A stretch of DNA of 64,000 bases, taken from NCBI RefSeq assembly GCF_011761945.1, contig NZ_JAASQV010000006.1, forward strand, positions 1 to 64,000, in the 5' to 3' direction. The translations under genes were made by a program, and so were the position numbers. The stretch is from Sphingomonas leidyi. Its GTDB lineage: Bacteria > Pseudomonadota > Alphaproteobacteria > Sphingomonadales > Sphingomonadaceae. The notes under the pieces are model-generated. The model saw nothing but the letters and a program-made list of their open reading frames with translations, did no database searches and was not told the DNA's origin. Shown in pieces: positions 17,632 through 26,479 of this stretch. Numbering within the stretch: position 1 is the first letter of the stretch; the number at the start of each line of letters is the position of its first letter.

Positions 17632-17922
17632 TTGCGCAAGAAGACGGCAATGATCGCTTCGCTCGCAGCTCTCGGCTTCCTCGCCGTCAGTGCCGGACCG
17701 GTGCTGGCGGACGGGATGCCGCCGGGCATGCCCGATCTTGAGGAGACCCTCAAGGCCAGGCCGGCGCCTGCCCAGCCCGATCCTGCCCACATGCAGGGCA
17801 TGGCTCACGGTAAGGAGCAGATGCACGGCCAGATGATGCAGGGCCATCGAATGGCGATGCGGGATTCGCAGGACCAGGACGGCGCCTCCGGCATGTCACA
17901 CAGGTCGGACGGTGGTTGCTGA
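17632..17922 (+). CDS. Met/His-rich exported small protein
   Basis: A 96-aa protein with a signal peptide (MIASLAALGFLAVSAGPVLA). The mature part is rich in Met, His and Gln (HMQGMAHGKEQMHGQMMQGH), a composition common in periplasmic copper-binding proteins; it ends with a Cys. AAGGA (17619-17623) is eight bases before the TTG at 17632, which I take as the start; the ATG at 17650 is the alternative. It has its own upstream 12-mer element and its own terminator, like the similar gene at 18241. Confidence 0.65.
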   Translation: MRKKTAMIASLAALGFLAVSAGPVLADGMPPGMPDLEETLKARPAPAQPDPAHMQGMAHGKEQMHGQMMQGHRMAMRDSQDQDGASGMSHRSDGGC

Positions 17923-17990
17923 CCCTGCCATCATTCCATCAGACGACAAGGTTGACGGACAAGATCATGGCCGCTTTCAACCGAAGCCTT

Positions 17991-18025
17991 GGTCCGCCGT
18001 TCCCACGGCGGGCCAATCGCTTTTC
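17991..18025 (+). terminator. Rho-independent terminator
   Basis: A 10-bp stem GGTCCGCCGT / ACGGCGGGCC (one G-T wobble) around a TCCC loop, followed within ten bases by TTTT. It ends the transcript of the 96-aa exported protein. A near-identical hairpin follows the 134-aa protein at 18679. Confidence 0.75.
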
Positions 18026-18140
18026 TGGCCGGTCTCAGGACGAGAAAACCAGGCCGGGTCACATTTTTGATCGATCCCGGATCATCATTTTACGCGCCTG
18101 CTCCAGCAGGCACACGGCCGATCGGATTTCGATTCGTAAC

Positions 18141-18152
18141 TTACGTATACAG
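18141..18152. promoter_or_regulatory. TTACGTATACAG element, second copy
   Basis: Identical 12-mer to 17514-17525, at a similar distance (about 89 bases) before the next start at 18241. Shared control of the two Met/His-rich proteins is likely. Confidence 0.45.
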
Positions 18153-18240
18153 ACAGCGTCTCGCTAGCAGCATTGAAGCTTCGGAATTGCCGGGATCGGA
18201 ACGTCGATCGGGCAACAGGAAGAACACTCGGAGACCCTCA

Positions 18241-18642
18241 ATGCGACAGACGACATTTCTCGCGGCGCCCGTCAGCCTCTTCGCGACGCTAACCTTCGCC
18301 GCCGGCACCGCTCTCGCCCAGTCGACGCCCGCGCCCGCGCAGGCTGCGCCGGCCCATGCCCACCAGCAGGGCATGGATCATGGCGGGCAGCAGATGCACG
18401 ATCAGATGATGAAGGATCATCAGGCCGGCGCGCAGAAGCAGCAGGGGCAACCGGCCCAGCAGGATCAACAGGGCATGTCGGGGATGGCCGGCATGTCCGG
18501 CGGCTCGCCTGCATCGAACGGCTCGGGCATGGCCGGTAAGGCGAAGAGTGGCTGCTGCAAGATGCCGATGAAGAAGGCCAAGCCGGCGGCGAAGAAGAAG
18601 ACCGCCAAGCCCATGGCCGACAAGCCGATGAGCGACATGTGA
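18241..18642 (+). CDS. Met/His-rich exported protein with Lys-rich tail
   Basis: A 133-aa protein with a signal peptide ending AAGTALAQS. The mature region is Gln/His/Met rich (HAHQQGMDHGGQQMHDQMM), followed by GMSGMAGMSGG, a Cys pair (SGCCKMPMKK) and a Lys-rich end (KPAAKKKTAKPM). GGAGA is five bases before the ATG at 18241. It is probably periplasmic and copper binding, by composition only. It shares organisation, upstream 12-mer and terminator with the gene at 17632, suggesting a duplicated unit that diverged. Confidence 0.65.
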   Translation: MRQTTFLAAPVSLFATLTFAAGTALAQSTPAPAQAAPAHAHQQGMDHGGQQMHDQMMKDHQAGAQKQQGQPAQQDQQGMSGMAGMSGGSPASNGSGMAGKAKSGCCKMPMKKAKPAAKKKTAKPMADKPMSDM

Positions 18643-18678
18643 GGTTTCCAGCCCCGAGAACAGACCCCAGGGGCTGAG

Positions 18679-18712
18679 GGCCCGCCGTTCCCCCGCGGCG
18701 GGCCAGTTCTTT
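18679..18712 (+). terminator. Rho-independent terminator
   Basis: Stem GGCCCGCCG / CGGCGGGCC around a loop of eight bases, followed by AGTTCTTT. It ends the transcript of the 133-aa exported protein and closely resembles the hairpin at 17991. Confidence 0.7.
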
Positions 18713-18789
18713 GACGATGCCCAGCGTCGCCCCGTGCTCCCAGCTTTCAAAACCGGGTCCGAGCGTCTGACTTGACAGAGGAAACAGCG

Positions 18790-19118
18790 ATGCGAAAACA
18801 TCTTGGCGTCGGTGCTGCTGTTGGCTTCTGCTCTTTGGCAGCACGCCGCTCCTCGCACAGGGTATCGGCCATAGCTTGTTCATGCGCGGCAAGATCGTCC
18901 GTATGGATGCGGGCGGCACAGTGGCCTGCCTGGGTAAGGCCGATGGCGCGCACATCGGGCAGATACTCGAAGTCTATCACGCAACGCCGCGCCACCGCCG
19001 TCTTGTCGGTCATGTCGAAGTCGACCAGATTTTCGACGACCATTATGCTCATTTCCGCGTGAGGGACGGGACGCTTCAGAAAGGCGATTGGGTGAGCCTA
19101 AAGCGCGTCCGGGCGTAA
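18790..19118 (+). pseudogene. Frameshifted paralogue of the exported protein at 10007
   Basis: A start ATG at 18790 behind GAGGAAA opens a signal-peptide frame (MRKHLGVGAAVG), but the mature protein lies in the next frame, beginning STPLLAQGIGHSLFMRGK and running to a TAA at 19118. Adding one base near 18827 restores a continuous protein closely matching the intact copy at 10007-10363 (shared GIGHSLFMRG, KADGA, LVGHV, IFDDHYAH). Without it, only an unexported fragment from the ATG at 18876 (80 aa) could be made. It is either a recent pseudogene or a sequencing error. Confidence 0.7.
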
Positions 19119-19304
19119 CGCCAGAATTGGAATGCCAAGCGCCGCCCTCGCCAAAAGAAGACTCGGCCGAGTAACGCCTGTCTCGGCATAATTCCGATCA
19201 GGCGTGCGCGAATACGTTCAGGAGTCGATGAATAGTCATCGGCTCTGTTGGCGTGTCTGACCCTCAAGCCCGCGACCCCGATACCAGACTACCTTCTGCG
19301 GAAC

Positions 19305-19315
19305 TTACTTATAGG
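19305..19315. promoter_or_regulatory. TTACTTATAGG element before ald/adh operon
   Basis: A variant of the TAC(G/T)TA motif, 66 bases before the aldehyde dehydrogenase start. The copies at 38444 and 61514 lie at nearly the same distance from their start codons (63-67 bases). Confidence 0.35.
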
Positions 19316-19370
19316 CCACCCGGGCAAAGAGATTACTCCGTCAGGCCATCGATAGAGATGGAGTCAGGTT

Positions 19371-20891
19371 ATGTTCGAGAAGGCGATCGGGACCATTAAC
19401 GCGGCGGCCTCCTTCCGACACCGCTATGATAATTTCATCGGAGGCCGCTGGAGCGCTCCTGCGGGCGGCGAGTATTTCGCCGACACGAGCCCGATCAATG
19501 GCGCCCAGATCGCAGAGTTCGCGCTGTCGACGCCGGAAGATGTCGAGCGCGCGCTCGATGCGGCGCACGCCGCCAAGGATCAATGGGCAAGGATCGCGCC
19601 CGCCGAACGCGCCAGGATTCTCAATCGCGTCGCCGACCGGCTCGAAGACAATCTGGAGTTGCTGGCACTTGCCGAGACGATCGACAATGGCAAGCCGATC
19701 CGCGAGACGCGCGCTGCCGACGTGCCGCTCGCGATCGACCATTTCCGCTACTTCGCCGGCTGCATCCGGGCGGAGGAAGGCGGCATCTCGACGATCGATG
19801 CGGACACCATGGCCTATCATTTCCGCGAGCCGCTCGGCGTCGTCGGCCAGATCATCCCGTGGAACTTCCCGCTGCTGATGGCGGCGTGGAAGATCGCCCC
19901 GGCGCTGGCGGCGGGCAACTGCACCGTCATCAAACCCGCATCCCAGACGCCGCTCACCTTGCTGATGTTCGCCGAGCTCACCGCCGACATCCTGCCGCCC
20001 GGCGTGCTCAATGTCGTTACCGGCCCGGGACGGACCGTTGGCCAGGCGATCGCCGCCAATCCGCGCATCGCCAAGGTCTCGTTCACCGGCGAGACCGTCA
20101 CCGGCAAGCAGATCATGCACGCCGCGGCGGACCATCTGATCCCCCAGACGATGGAGCTTGGCGGCAAGTCGCCCAACATCTTCATGGCGGACGTGCTCGA
20201 CGAGGACGATGCCTTCTTCGACAAGGCGCTCGAAGGCTTTACTTTGTTCGCCTTCAACAAGGGCGAGGTCTGTACCTGCCCGTCGCGCGCCCTGATCCAT
20301 GAGTCGATCTTCGACCGCTTCATCGAGCGCGCCGTGGCGCGCGTCGCCGCGATCCGCCAGGGCGATCCGCTCGACCCGTCGGTCCAGGTCGGCGCGCAGG
20401 CGTCGGAGGACCAGCTCCACAAGATCCTGGGCTATATCGATATCGGCAAGGCCGAGGGCGCGCAGTGTCTGGTCGGTGGCGCCAGGGCGCTGCCGGGCGG
20501 TGCGCTCGACCAGGGCTATTTCGTGCAGCCGACCGTGTTCGTGGGTCAGAACCACATGCGCATCTTCCAGGAGGAGATCTTCGGTCCCGTCCTGTCGGTC
20601 ACCACGTTCAAGACGGTCGAGGAGGCGATCGCACTTGCCAATGACACCGCCTACGGTCTTGGCGCGGGCGTCTGGACCCGGAGCGGCAACACCGCCTACC
20701 GGCTCGGCCGCGCGATCGAGGCCGGGCGGGTCTGGACCAACTGCTATCATCAGTACCCCGCCCATGCCGCCTTCGGCGGATACAAGGCATCGGGCTTCGG
20801 GCGTGAAAACCACCGGATGATGCTCGATCATTATCAGCAGACCAAGAATCTGCTCGTCTCCTATGACGAGCACGCGCTCGGCCTATTCTGA
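19371..20891 (+). CDS. NAD(P)-dependent aldehyde dehydrogenase (acetaldehyde type)
   Basis: A 506-aa aldehyde dehydrogenase close to the AldB/ExaC group, oxidising acetaldehyde or other short aldehydes to acids. Motifs visible: the cofactor-binding PWNFPLLMAAWK, SFTGETVTGK, the catalytic Glu in TMELGGKSPN and the catalytic Cys in KGEVCTCPSR. The ATG at 19371 follows GGAG. The alcohol dehydrogenase begins 26 bases after its stop, so ethanol or acetaldehyde turnover is the likely task. It is the first gene of an operon that continues into a multicopper oxidase, CopB and an MFS protein, an unusual mix. Confidence 0.9.
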   Translation: MFEKAIGTINAAASFRHRYDNFIGGRWSAPAGGEYFADTSPINGAQIAEFALSTPEDVERALDAAHAAKDQWARIAPAERARILNRVADRLEDNLELLALAETIDNGKPIRETRAADVPLAIDHFRYFAGCIRAEEGGISTIDADTMAYHFREPLGVVGQIIPWNFPLLMAAWKIAPALAAGNCTVIKPASQTPLTLLMFAELTADILPPGVLNVVTGPGRTVGQAIAANPRIAKVSFTGETVTGKQIMHAAADHLIPQTMELGGKSPNIFMADVLDEDDAFFDKALEGFTLFAFNKGEVCTCPSRALIHESIFDRFIERAVARVAAIRQGDPLDPSVQVGAQASEDQLHKILGYIDIGKAEGAQCLVGGARALPGGALDQGYFVQPTVFVGQNHMRIFQEEIFGPVLSVTTFKTVEEAIALANDTAYGLGAGVWTRSGNTAYRLGRAIEAGRVWTNCYHQYPAHAAFGGYKASGFGRENHRMMLDHYQQTKNLLVSYDEHALGLF

Positions 20892-20917
20892 CCCCCCGCT
20901 TAAAAGGAGAAACGGAC

Positions 20918-21943
20918 ATGGCGAAAACCATGAAGGCGGCGGTCGTCCGCGAATTTGGCAAGCCCCTGGTCATCGAGGACGCGCCGATCCCGACGGTCGG
21001 CCCCGGGCAGGTCCTGGTCAAGATTGCGGCAACCGGCGTGTGCCATACCGACCTGCACGCGGCAGAAGGGGACTGGCCGGTCAAGCCCAACCCGCCCTTC
21101 ATTCCTGGCCATGAGGGCGTCGGGCATGTCGCCGCCGTTGGTGCCGGCGTCACCCATGTGAAGGAAGGCGACCGGGTCGGTGTGCCCTGGCTCTACACCG
21201 CCTGCGGGCACTGCGTGCATTGCCTGGGTGGCTGGGAGACGCTTTGCCACGAACAGCAGAACACCGGCTATTCGGTCAATGGCAGCTTTGCCGAATATGT
21301 CCTCGCCGATCCCAACTATGTTGGTCACCTTCCCGACAATGTCGACTTCCTCGACATTGCGCCGATCCTCTGCGCGGGCGTCACCGTCTACAAGGGATTG
21401 AAGGCCACCGAGGCCCGACCCGGCGAGTGGGTGGTCGTCTCCGGCATTGGCGGGCTCGGCCACATGGCGGTGCAATATGCCCGAGCCATGGGTCTCAATG
21501 TGGCCGCGGTCGACATCGACGATAGCAAGCTCGACCTCGCTACACGCCTTGGCGCCACACTGACGGTCAACGCGCGCAACGAGGACCCTTCGGCAGCGCT
21601 CAAGAAAGCCATTGGCGGCGCGCACGGGGCGCTGGTGACCGCCGTTTCGCCCAAGGCGTTCCAGCAGGCGCTCGGCATGGTCCGGCGCGGCGGCACGGTC
21701 GCGCTCAACGGCCTGCCGCCGGGCGACTTCCCGTTGTCGATCTTCGACACCGTGCTGAACGGCATTACCGTGCGCGGCTCGATCGTCGGCACGCGGCTCG
21801 ATCTGCTCGAGGCACTGGCGTTCGCCGGCGAGGGCAAGGTCAAGGCCACGGTCCATGCAGACAAGCTGGAGAACATCAACGACGTCTTCTCCCGCATGCA
21901 TCATGGCGACATCGAGGGCCGGATCGTCCTCGACCTCGCCTGA
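20918..21943 (+). CDS. adhP: Zinc-dependent alcohol dehydrogenase
   Basis: A 341-aa medium-chain, AdhP-type enzyme interconverting primary alcohols and aldehydes with NAD(H). The catalytic zinc ligands are in GVCHTD, GHEGVG and the later Cys of APILCAG. The structural zinc Cys cluster is ACGHCVHCLGGWETLC, and the Rossmann motif is SGIGGLGHMAVQ. AAAGGAG lies before the ATG at 20918. It pairs with the aldehyde dehydrogenase upstream to connect alcohols with acetate, useful for redox balance at low oxygen. Confidence 0.9.
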   Translation: MAKTMKAAVVREFGKPLVIEDAPIPTVGPGQVLVKIAATGVCHTDLHAAEGDWPVKPNPPFIPGHEGVGHVAAVGAGVTHVKEGDRVGVPWLYTACGHCVHCLGGWETLCHEQQNTGYSVNGSFAEYVLADPNYVGHLPDNVDFLDIAPILCAGVTVYKGLKATEARPGEWVVVSGIGGLGHMAVQYARAMGLNVAAVDIDDSKLDLATRLGATLTVNARNEDPSAALKKAIGGAHGALVTAVSPKAFQQALGMVRRGGTVALNGLPPGDFPLSIFDTVLNGITVRGSIVGTRLDLLEALAFAGEGKVKATVHADKLENINDVFSRMHHGDIEGRIVLDLA

Positions 21944-21968
21944 AGCCGACTTCGCGAAAGTACAGTTC

Positions 21969-23675
21969 ATGTCTCCCTTACATATCCGGCCGATCGCGCG
22001 GCGCCGTTTCGTCCAGGGGCTGGCGATCGGCGGCGCGGTCGCCGGTTTCGCCCCGGCGCTTCTCGCGCGATCCGCACCAACCTTGCCCGCTGAGCTGAGC
22101 GGGACCGAGTTCGACCTCGAGATCGCCGAGCTGCCGGTCAACTTCACCGGCAAACGCCGTATCGCGACCGCCGTGAACGGCAGCGTGCCCGCGCCGGTCC
22201 TGCGCCTGCGCGAAGGCGACACGGTCACGCTGCGCGTACGCAACGGCCTCAAGGAGATGTCGAGCATCCATTGGCACGGCATCATCGTGCCGGCGGAGAT
22301 GGACGGCGTGCCCGGCATCAGCTTTGCCGGCATCGCGCCGGGCGAGACCTTCACCTATCGCTTCGAGGTCCGCCAGAGCGGAACCTACTGGTATCACGCT
22401 CACACGCTCGCCGAGCAGACGGGACTCTATGGAGCGATCATCGTGGAGCCAAAACAGGTGCCGACGGCGCGGGCGCCCGATCGCGACTATTGCATCGTGC
22501 TCAGCGACTGGTCGGACGAGCCGCCGCTGCAGATCTTCCTCAATCTCAAGAAGCAGAGCAGCTACTATAATTTTGCGCAGCCGACCGCCGGCGATTTCCT
22601 CAAGGATGTCGGCACCATGGGCTTGGGCAAGGCGCTCGAGCGGCGGCGGATGTGGAACAGCTCGCGGATGAACCCGACCGACTACAGCGATGTCTCTGCC
22701 GCGACCTACACCTATCTGATGAACGGCGCGCCGCCCGCCGGCAACTGGACCGGTATCGCCGCGCCCGGCGAGCGCGTGCGCCTGCGCTTCGTCGGCGCGG
22801 GGACGGCGACGTTCTTCGACGTGCGGATCCCCGGGGTCGAGCTGACGGTCGTATCGACCGACGGGCAGCCGGTCGAGCCGGTCACGGTCGAGGAATTCCG
22901 GATCGGCCCGGGCGAGACCTACGACGTCGAGTTCACCATGCCCGAGGGCGGCGCCCGCACCATCTTCGCGCAGGCGATCGATCGGAGCGGCTATGCGCGT
23001 GGCACGATCGCACCGGCCCCGGGCATGGCGGCAGCCGTGCCGCCGCTCGATGCCCGGACCTGGCTCGAGCCGGTCGACATGATGGGCGCGATGGCGACGA
23101 TGGGCGCAATGGGAGGCGACGCGCATGCCGGGCACGGCATGACCGAGATGCCGGCCAGGGCACGGCACGCCCGCACCGAATATGGCGCCAATACCGACAT
23201 GCGCGTCGACTATCCGCGCACCAATCTCGACGATCCCGGCGCCGGGCTGCGCGGGCGCGGCTGGCGCGTGCTGACGCTGGCCGATCTGCGCACGCCGGGC
23301 GGCGATCCCGACCCGCGCGAGCCCGAGCGCGACATCGAGCTGCATCTGACGGGCAATATGGAACGGTTCATCTGGTCGCTCGACGGCATCAAGCTCAACG
23401 ATTCCAGGCCGCTTCATTTCAAGCCAAACGAGCGGCTGCGCGTCACCTTCGTCAACGACACGATGATGGCGCATCCGATGCATCTGCACGGCATGTGGAG
23501 CGATGTCGAAGGCCCGGACGGCGCCTTCCAGGTCCGCAAGCATACGGTCGTGGTCCAGCCCGCCCAGCGGGTGAGCTTCCGCGTCACCGCCGACGCCATG
23601 GGCCGATGGGCCTTCCACTGCCATCTGCTCTATCACATGGCGGCCGGCATGTTCCGGGAGGTGGTGGTCGCATGA
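21969..23675 (+). CDS. copA: Multicopper oxidase, CopA family (first copy)
   Basis: About 568 aa. A Tat signal (ARRRFVQGLAIGG) exports the folded protein. The copper ligands are present: HWHG, WYHAHT, then HPMHLHG and HCHLLYHMAAGM at the C-terminus. A Met-rich insert (MMGAMATMGAMGG) is the usual CopA cuprous-binding loop. It should oxidise Cu(I) to the less toxic Cu(II) in the periplasm. It starts 25 bases after adhP and overlaps copB by four bases (ATGA at 23672). A second CopA/CopB pair exists at 31.7-34.9 kb; this copy has a shorter Met/His insert. Confidence 0.93.
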   Translation: MSPLHIRPIARRRFVQGLAIGGAVAGFAPALLARSAPTLPAELSGTEFDLEIAELPVNFTGKRRIATAVNGSVPAPVLRLREGDTVTLRVRNGLKEMSSIHWHGIIVPAEMDGVPGISFAGIAPGETFTYRFEVRQSGTYWYHAHTLAEQTGLYGAIIVEPKQVPTARAPDRDYCIVLSDWSDEPPLQIFLNLKKQSSYYNFAQPTAGDFLKDVGTMGLGKALERRRMWNSSRMNPTDYSDVSAATYTYLMNGAPPAGNWTGIAAPGERVRLRFVGAGTATFFDVRIPGVELTVVSTDGQPVEPVTVEEFRIGPGETYDVEFTMPEGGARTIFAQAIDRSGYARGTIAPAPGMAAAVPPLDARTWLEPVDMMGAMATMGAMGGDAHAGHGMTEMPARARHARTEYGANTDMRVDYPRTNLDDPGAGLRGRGWRVLTLADLRTPGGDPDPREPERDIELHLTGNMERFIWSLDGIKLNDSRPLHFKPNERLRVTFVNDTMMAHPMHLHGMWSDVEGPDGAFQVRKHTVVVQPAQRVSFRVTADAMGRWAFHCHLLYHMAAGMFREVVVA

Positions 23676-24658
23676 TCCGGATTTTCCCCTCGCGCGGCAT
23701 CGCTCTTGGCGCTGCCCTCTTCCTGGCGCCGGCGATCACGGCTCCCGCCCTCGCGCAGGATGCCTCGCCCCCGTCGCCCGCCGCCACCCCTGCCCAAACG
23801 GCCACTCCCGCTCAGCACACCCCTTCCGCGCAAGGCTCTCAGGACCATGCGGGCATGGACATGCCGGGCATGGATATGACCGACACGAAGGCGTCCGGTA
23901 ACGGCGCCACGATGGACATGGGCTCGATGCAGGGCGGCCAGGCCCCGCCGGACGCGCGCAACTCGGACGATTATGCCGACGGCTACCGCAACTCGACGCT
24001 GCCGGGCTATGAGATGGCCGACAAGCTCTCAATCCCCAAGATACTTGTCGATGAGCTTGAGTTCACCAGCGGCAACGAGGGTCAGGGCGTGGGCTGGACC
24101 GTGCTCGTCACCAAGGGTCAGGACAATGACAAGCTCTGGCTGCGCAGCCAGGGGCTCAAGAACTCCCGCGACCAACGTCTCGATCCGGAGAGCAGCGTCG
24201 AGGCGCTGTGGTGGCACAGCAAGAACCCGTTCTGGGGCACGCTGCTCGGGGTCAGGCAGGATCTCGGCAAGGGTGCGACCACCTGGCTGGCCGCCGGCGT
24301 CGAGGGACTGGCGCCCTATTGGTTCGACGTCCAGCTCACCGGCTATGTAGGAACCGATGGGCGTCTCGCGGCGCGCGCCAAGGCGTCCTATGAGGTCTTG
24401 TTCACCAATCGGTTGATCCTTACGCCGCAGGTGGAGACCAATATCTATTCGAAGCGGTCGAGCGATCGGCAGCTCGGCAGCGGCTTCAGCAATGTCGAGC
24501 TGAGCGGACGGTTGCGCTACGAGGTGTCGCGCAAGTTCGCGCCCTATATCGGCTTCGTCTGGGAGCGCGCATTTGACGGCACGGCCGATTTCCGTCGCCT
24601 GCGCGGGGAAGGGCCTTCCGAACACAGGCTGGTGATCGGCTTGCGCGCCTGGTGGTGA
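23672..24658 (+). CDS. copB: Copper resistance protein B, outer membrane (first copy)
   Basis: A 328-aa protein with a signal peptide ending APALAQD. A Met/His/Asp stretch (HAGMDMPGMDMTD) precedes the CopB beta-barrel domain, which shows typical features (VDELEFTSG, GVRQDLG, EVLFTNRLILTPQVE, GLRAWW at the C-terminus, a terminal aromatic suited to outer-membrane assembly). It probably sequesters copper at the outer membrane. It overlaps copA and is followed by the MFS gene with overlapping GTGs. Confidence 0.92.
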   Translation: MIRIFPSRGIALGAALFLAPAITAPALAQDASPPSPAATPAQTATPAQHTPSAQGSQDHAGMDMPGMDMTDTKASGNGATMDMGSMQGGQAPPDARNSDDYADGYRNSTLPGYEMADKLSIPKILVDELEFTSGNEGQGVGWTVLVTKGQDNDKLWLRSQGLKNSRDQRLDPESSVEALWWHSKNPFWGTLLGVRQDLGKGATTWLAAGVEGLAPYWFDVQLTGYVGTDGRLAARAKASYEVLFTNRLILTPQVETNIYSKRSSDRQLGSGFSNVELSGRLRYEVSRKFAPYIGFVWERAFDGTADFRRLRGEGPSEHRLVIGLRAWW

Positions 24659-25893
24659 TCCGCGGATGGCCACTCGAGGGGTCGACCGCGAACGCGCCGC
24701 GTGACAAGGCTGGATCGCAAGCCAACGGTCGCTGGCCGGCCTCCTTTTTCGTCTTGTTGCTCGCGGCGGCTGCGGCGTCGGCGGGACAGACGGCCATTCT
24801 CGCCTTCCTTCCGGCACTGGTCGACCCGGCTCGTGGCGCGCTATCGTCAAGCGCTCATGATTTTCATGTCGCGAGCCTGACCGCGGTCCATCCCCTGGCA
24901 GCCTTGCTGGCGGCGCCGCTCTGGGGCTGGATCGCGGACCGGGTCGACTATCGGGCGATGTTGCGCGCAGCGCTGGTCATCCTCGCCCTGGTGACCGCGC
25001 CGATCGGCCTCGTCGGGCTGCCTGAGCTTTATGCATTGCGCCTGGTGGCGGGGATGGCGTCGGCCGCCATCATACCGTTGGGCTTGCTCTGCGCGAGCTT
25101 TGCCGCAAACGAGCGCGCGGACCAGGCGCGGCGCTTCACCTGGCTGACCGCCTTCTTGTTTCTGGGCGATCTCGCCGGTCCGCTGGTGGCGGAGGTCTCG
25201 GCCGCGATCCTGCCCCGCGCTCCCCTCATGATCCTCGCTTTCGGCATCGGTGCCGTCGGGGCGGCGCTTTGCGCCGTGCGTCTGCCGCGCTGGTGTGCAC
25301 CTTGCATCGATGGCGGAGACCTGCCCGCGCCGACGCTCGGCGCGACGCTGATCCTGCTTTTCGTCACGATCGTCGCGGGCGGCGGGCTGGCGGCGATGCA
25401 TGTCAATCTCCTGGTGACGCGGAGCGTCATTTCGCTGAGCCGCGAAGAGATCGCCTGGATGCTCAGTCTCTGCGGATTGGGCATGCTGGCAGCACAGATC
25501 TTCCATGCGAGGCTCGATTGGCTGGTGACCATGCCGAGGCGGCTTGCGGGGCTGACGCTCGGCCTGCTGGCTGCGGCGCTCTTCCTGTTCCCTGTCGCCG
25601 CGAGCATGGCCGAACTCAGTGGGATCATCGTTGCTGCCGGCTGGAGCTCGGCAACCCTTCGATTGGTCACCAGCTTCTGGATCAGCGGTGCGGCAGCCCC
25701 TTCGGGTCTGAAGCTCGGTCTCCAGCATTCCGCCGCCAGCATCGGGCAGGCGCTCGCGCCGCTGGCGATCGCCGTCGTCGCTCCCGGGGCGCAGCACTTA
25801 GTCTTGTGGGGGATTGGTGGTCTGTCGCTGGCGCTGCTTGTGTCCTTGCCGCTCGCCTGGAGGCCGCGCGCCATCGTGAAATCTTCAGCGTGA
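24655..25893 (+). CDS. MFS transporter
   Basis: About 412 aa with twelve predicted hydrophobic helices and the MFS loop motif in GWIADRVDYRAML. The start is a GTG overlapping the copB stop (24656-24658); a GTG at 24652 is also possible. The substrate cannot be read. Its position at the end of an ald-adh-copA-copB operon suggests import or export linked to copper handling, possibly of a copper chelate. Similar MFS proteins follow copAB in some sphingomonads, as a family recollection, not tested. Confidence 0.75.
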   Translation: MIRGWPLEGSTANAPRDKAGSQANGRWPASFFVLLLAAAAASAGQTAILAFLPALVDPARGALSSSAHDFHVASLTAVHPLAALLAAPLWGWIADRVDYRAMLRAALVILALVTAPIGLVGLPELYALRLVAGMASAAIIPLGLLCASFAANERADQARRFTWLTAFLFLGDLAGPLVAEVSAAILPRAPLMILAFGIGAVGAALCAVRLPRWCAPCIDGGDLPAPTLGATLILLFVTIVAGGGLAAMHVNLLVTRSVISLSREEIAWMLSLCGLGMLAAQIFHARLDWLVTMPRRLAGLTLGLLAAALFLFPVAASMAELSGIIVAAGWSSATLRLVTSFWISGAAAPSGLKLGLQHSAASIGQALAPLAIAVVAPGAQHLVLWGIGGLSLALLVSLPLAWRPRAIVKSSA

Positions 25894-25894
25894 T

Positions 25895-25921
25895 GAGGGG
25901 TAGGGGGCATCAATGCGTATA
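25895..25921 (+). promoter_or_regulatory. ECF-sigma promoter element (GAGGGG-N13-TGCGTATA)
   Basis: The -35 GAGGGG at 25895-25900 and -10 TGCGTATA at 25914-25921 have exactly the 13-base gap found before copA2, cnrY and copC. It overlaps the end of the MFS gene and lies 40 bases before the DUF411 start. Confidence 0.75.
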
Positions 25922-25961
25922 GATCATTAGGAACCCTATCGCATGCTTCCGGGAGCCGTTC

Positions 25962-26399
25962 ATGAAGACCCGTCTTTCTGCCGCCTTGCTGTTCCTCGCC
26001 CTGCCCGGCGCAGCGCTTGCGGCGAATGATGTCGTCGTCCACCGGGACCCGGGTTGTGGATGCTGTGAGAAGTGGGCCCAGGCGCTTCGCGCGAAGCTGG
26101 GCCGCACGGTCGTCATGCGCGACGATGCGTCGCGCGGGGCGCTTCAGCGGAGGGCCGGCATGCCGGGCACGCTGGCATCCTGCCACAGCGCGATGGTTGA
26201 TGGCTATCTGATCGAGGGCCATGTCCCGGTCGCCGATATCAAGCGCCTGCTGGCAACCCGTCCCGTAGGCGTCAGAGGCATTGCGGTGGCGGGGATGCCG
26301 ATCGGCTCGGAGGGCATGGAAGTGGCAGGCGCCGCCCGCCAACCCTATGCGGTGGTGTCGTTCGGCAGTTCGGGCCAGAAGGTCTTCGCGCGGCATTGA
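25962..26399 (+). CDS. DUF411 metal-binding protein
   Basis: A 145-aa exported protein (signal peptide ending LPGAALAAN). The DUF411 signature is clear: HRDPGCGCCEKWAQ with three Cys, then CHSAMVDGYLIEGHVPV with Cys and His. DUF411 proteins bind copper and are common in copper-resistance operons. GGAG is seven bases before the ATG at 25962. An ECF-type promoter lies just upstream, placing it in the same regulon as copAB and copCD. Confidence 0.9.
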   Translation: MKTRLSAALLFLALPGAALAANDVVVHRDPGCGCCEKWAQALRAKLGRTVVMRDDASRGALQRRAGMPGTLASCHSAMVDGYLIEGHVPVADIKRLLATRPVGVRGIAVAGMPIGSEGMEVAGAARQPYAVVSFGSSGQKVFARH

Positions 26400-26479
26400 T
26401 CACGCACGCCTCGGCTCTCGCTGGTGATTTCCTGTTTGAATGACTGGGACTTGCTCGCCCCCACCTGTATAGTCATTTG

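Noticed and set aside
19341..20873. 510-codon minus-strand frame opposite the aldehyde dehydrogenase
   Set aside because: Antisense shadow; the dehydrogenase motifs are on the plus strand.
22652..24658. 668-codon frame joining the end of copA and copB
   Set aside because: Only the part from the ATG at 23672 is CopB; the earlier part is an out-of-frame reading of copA.
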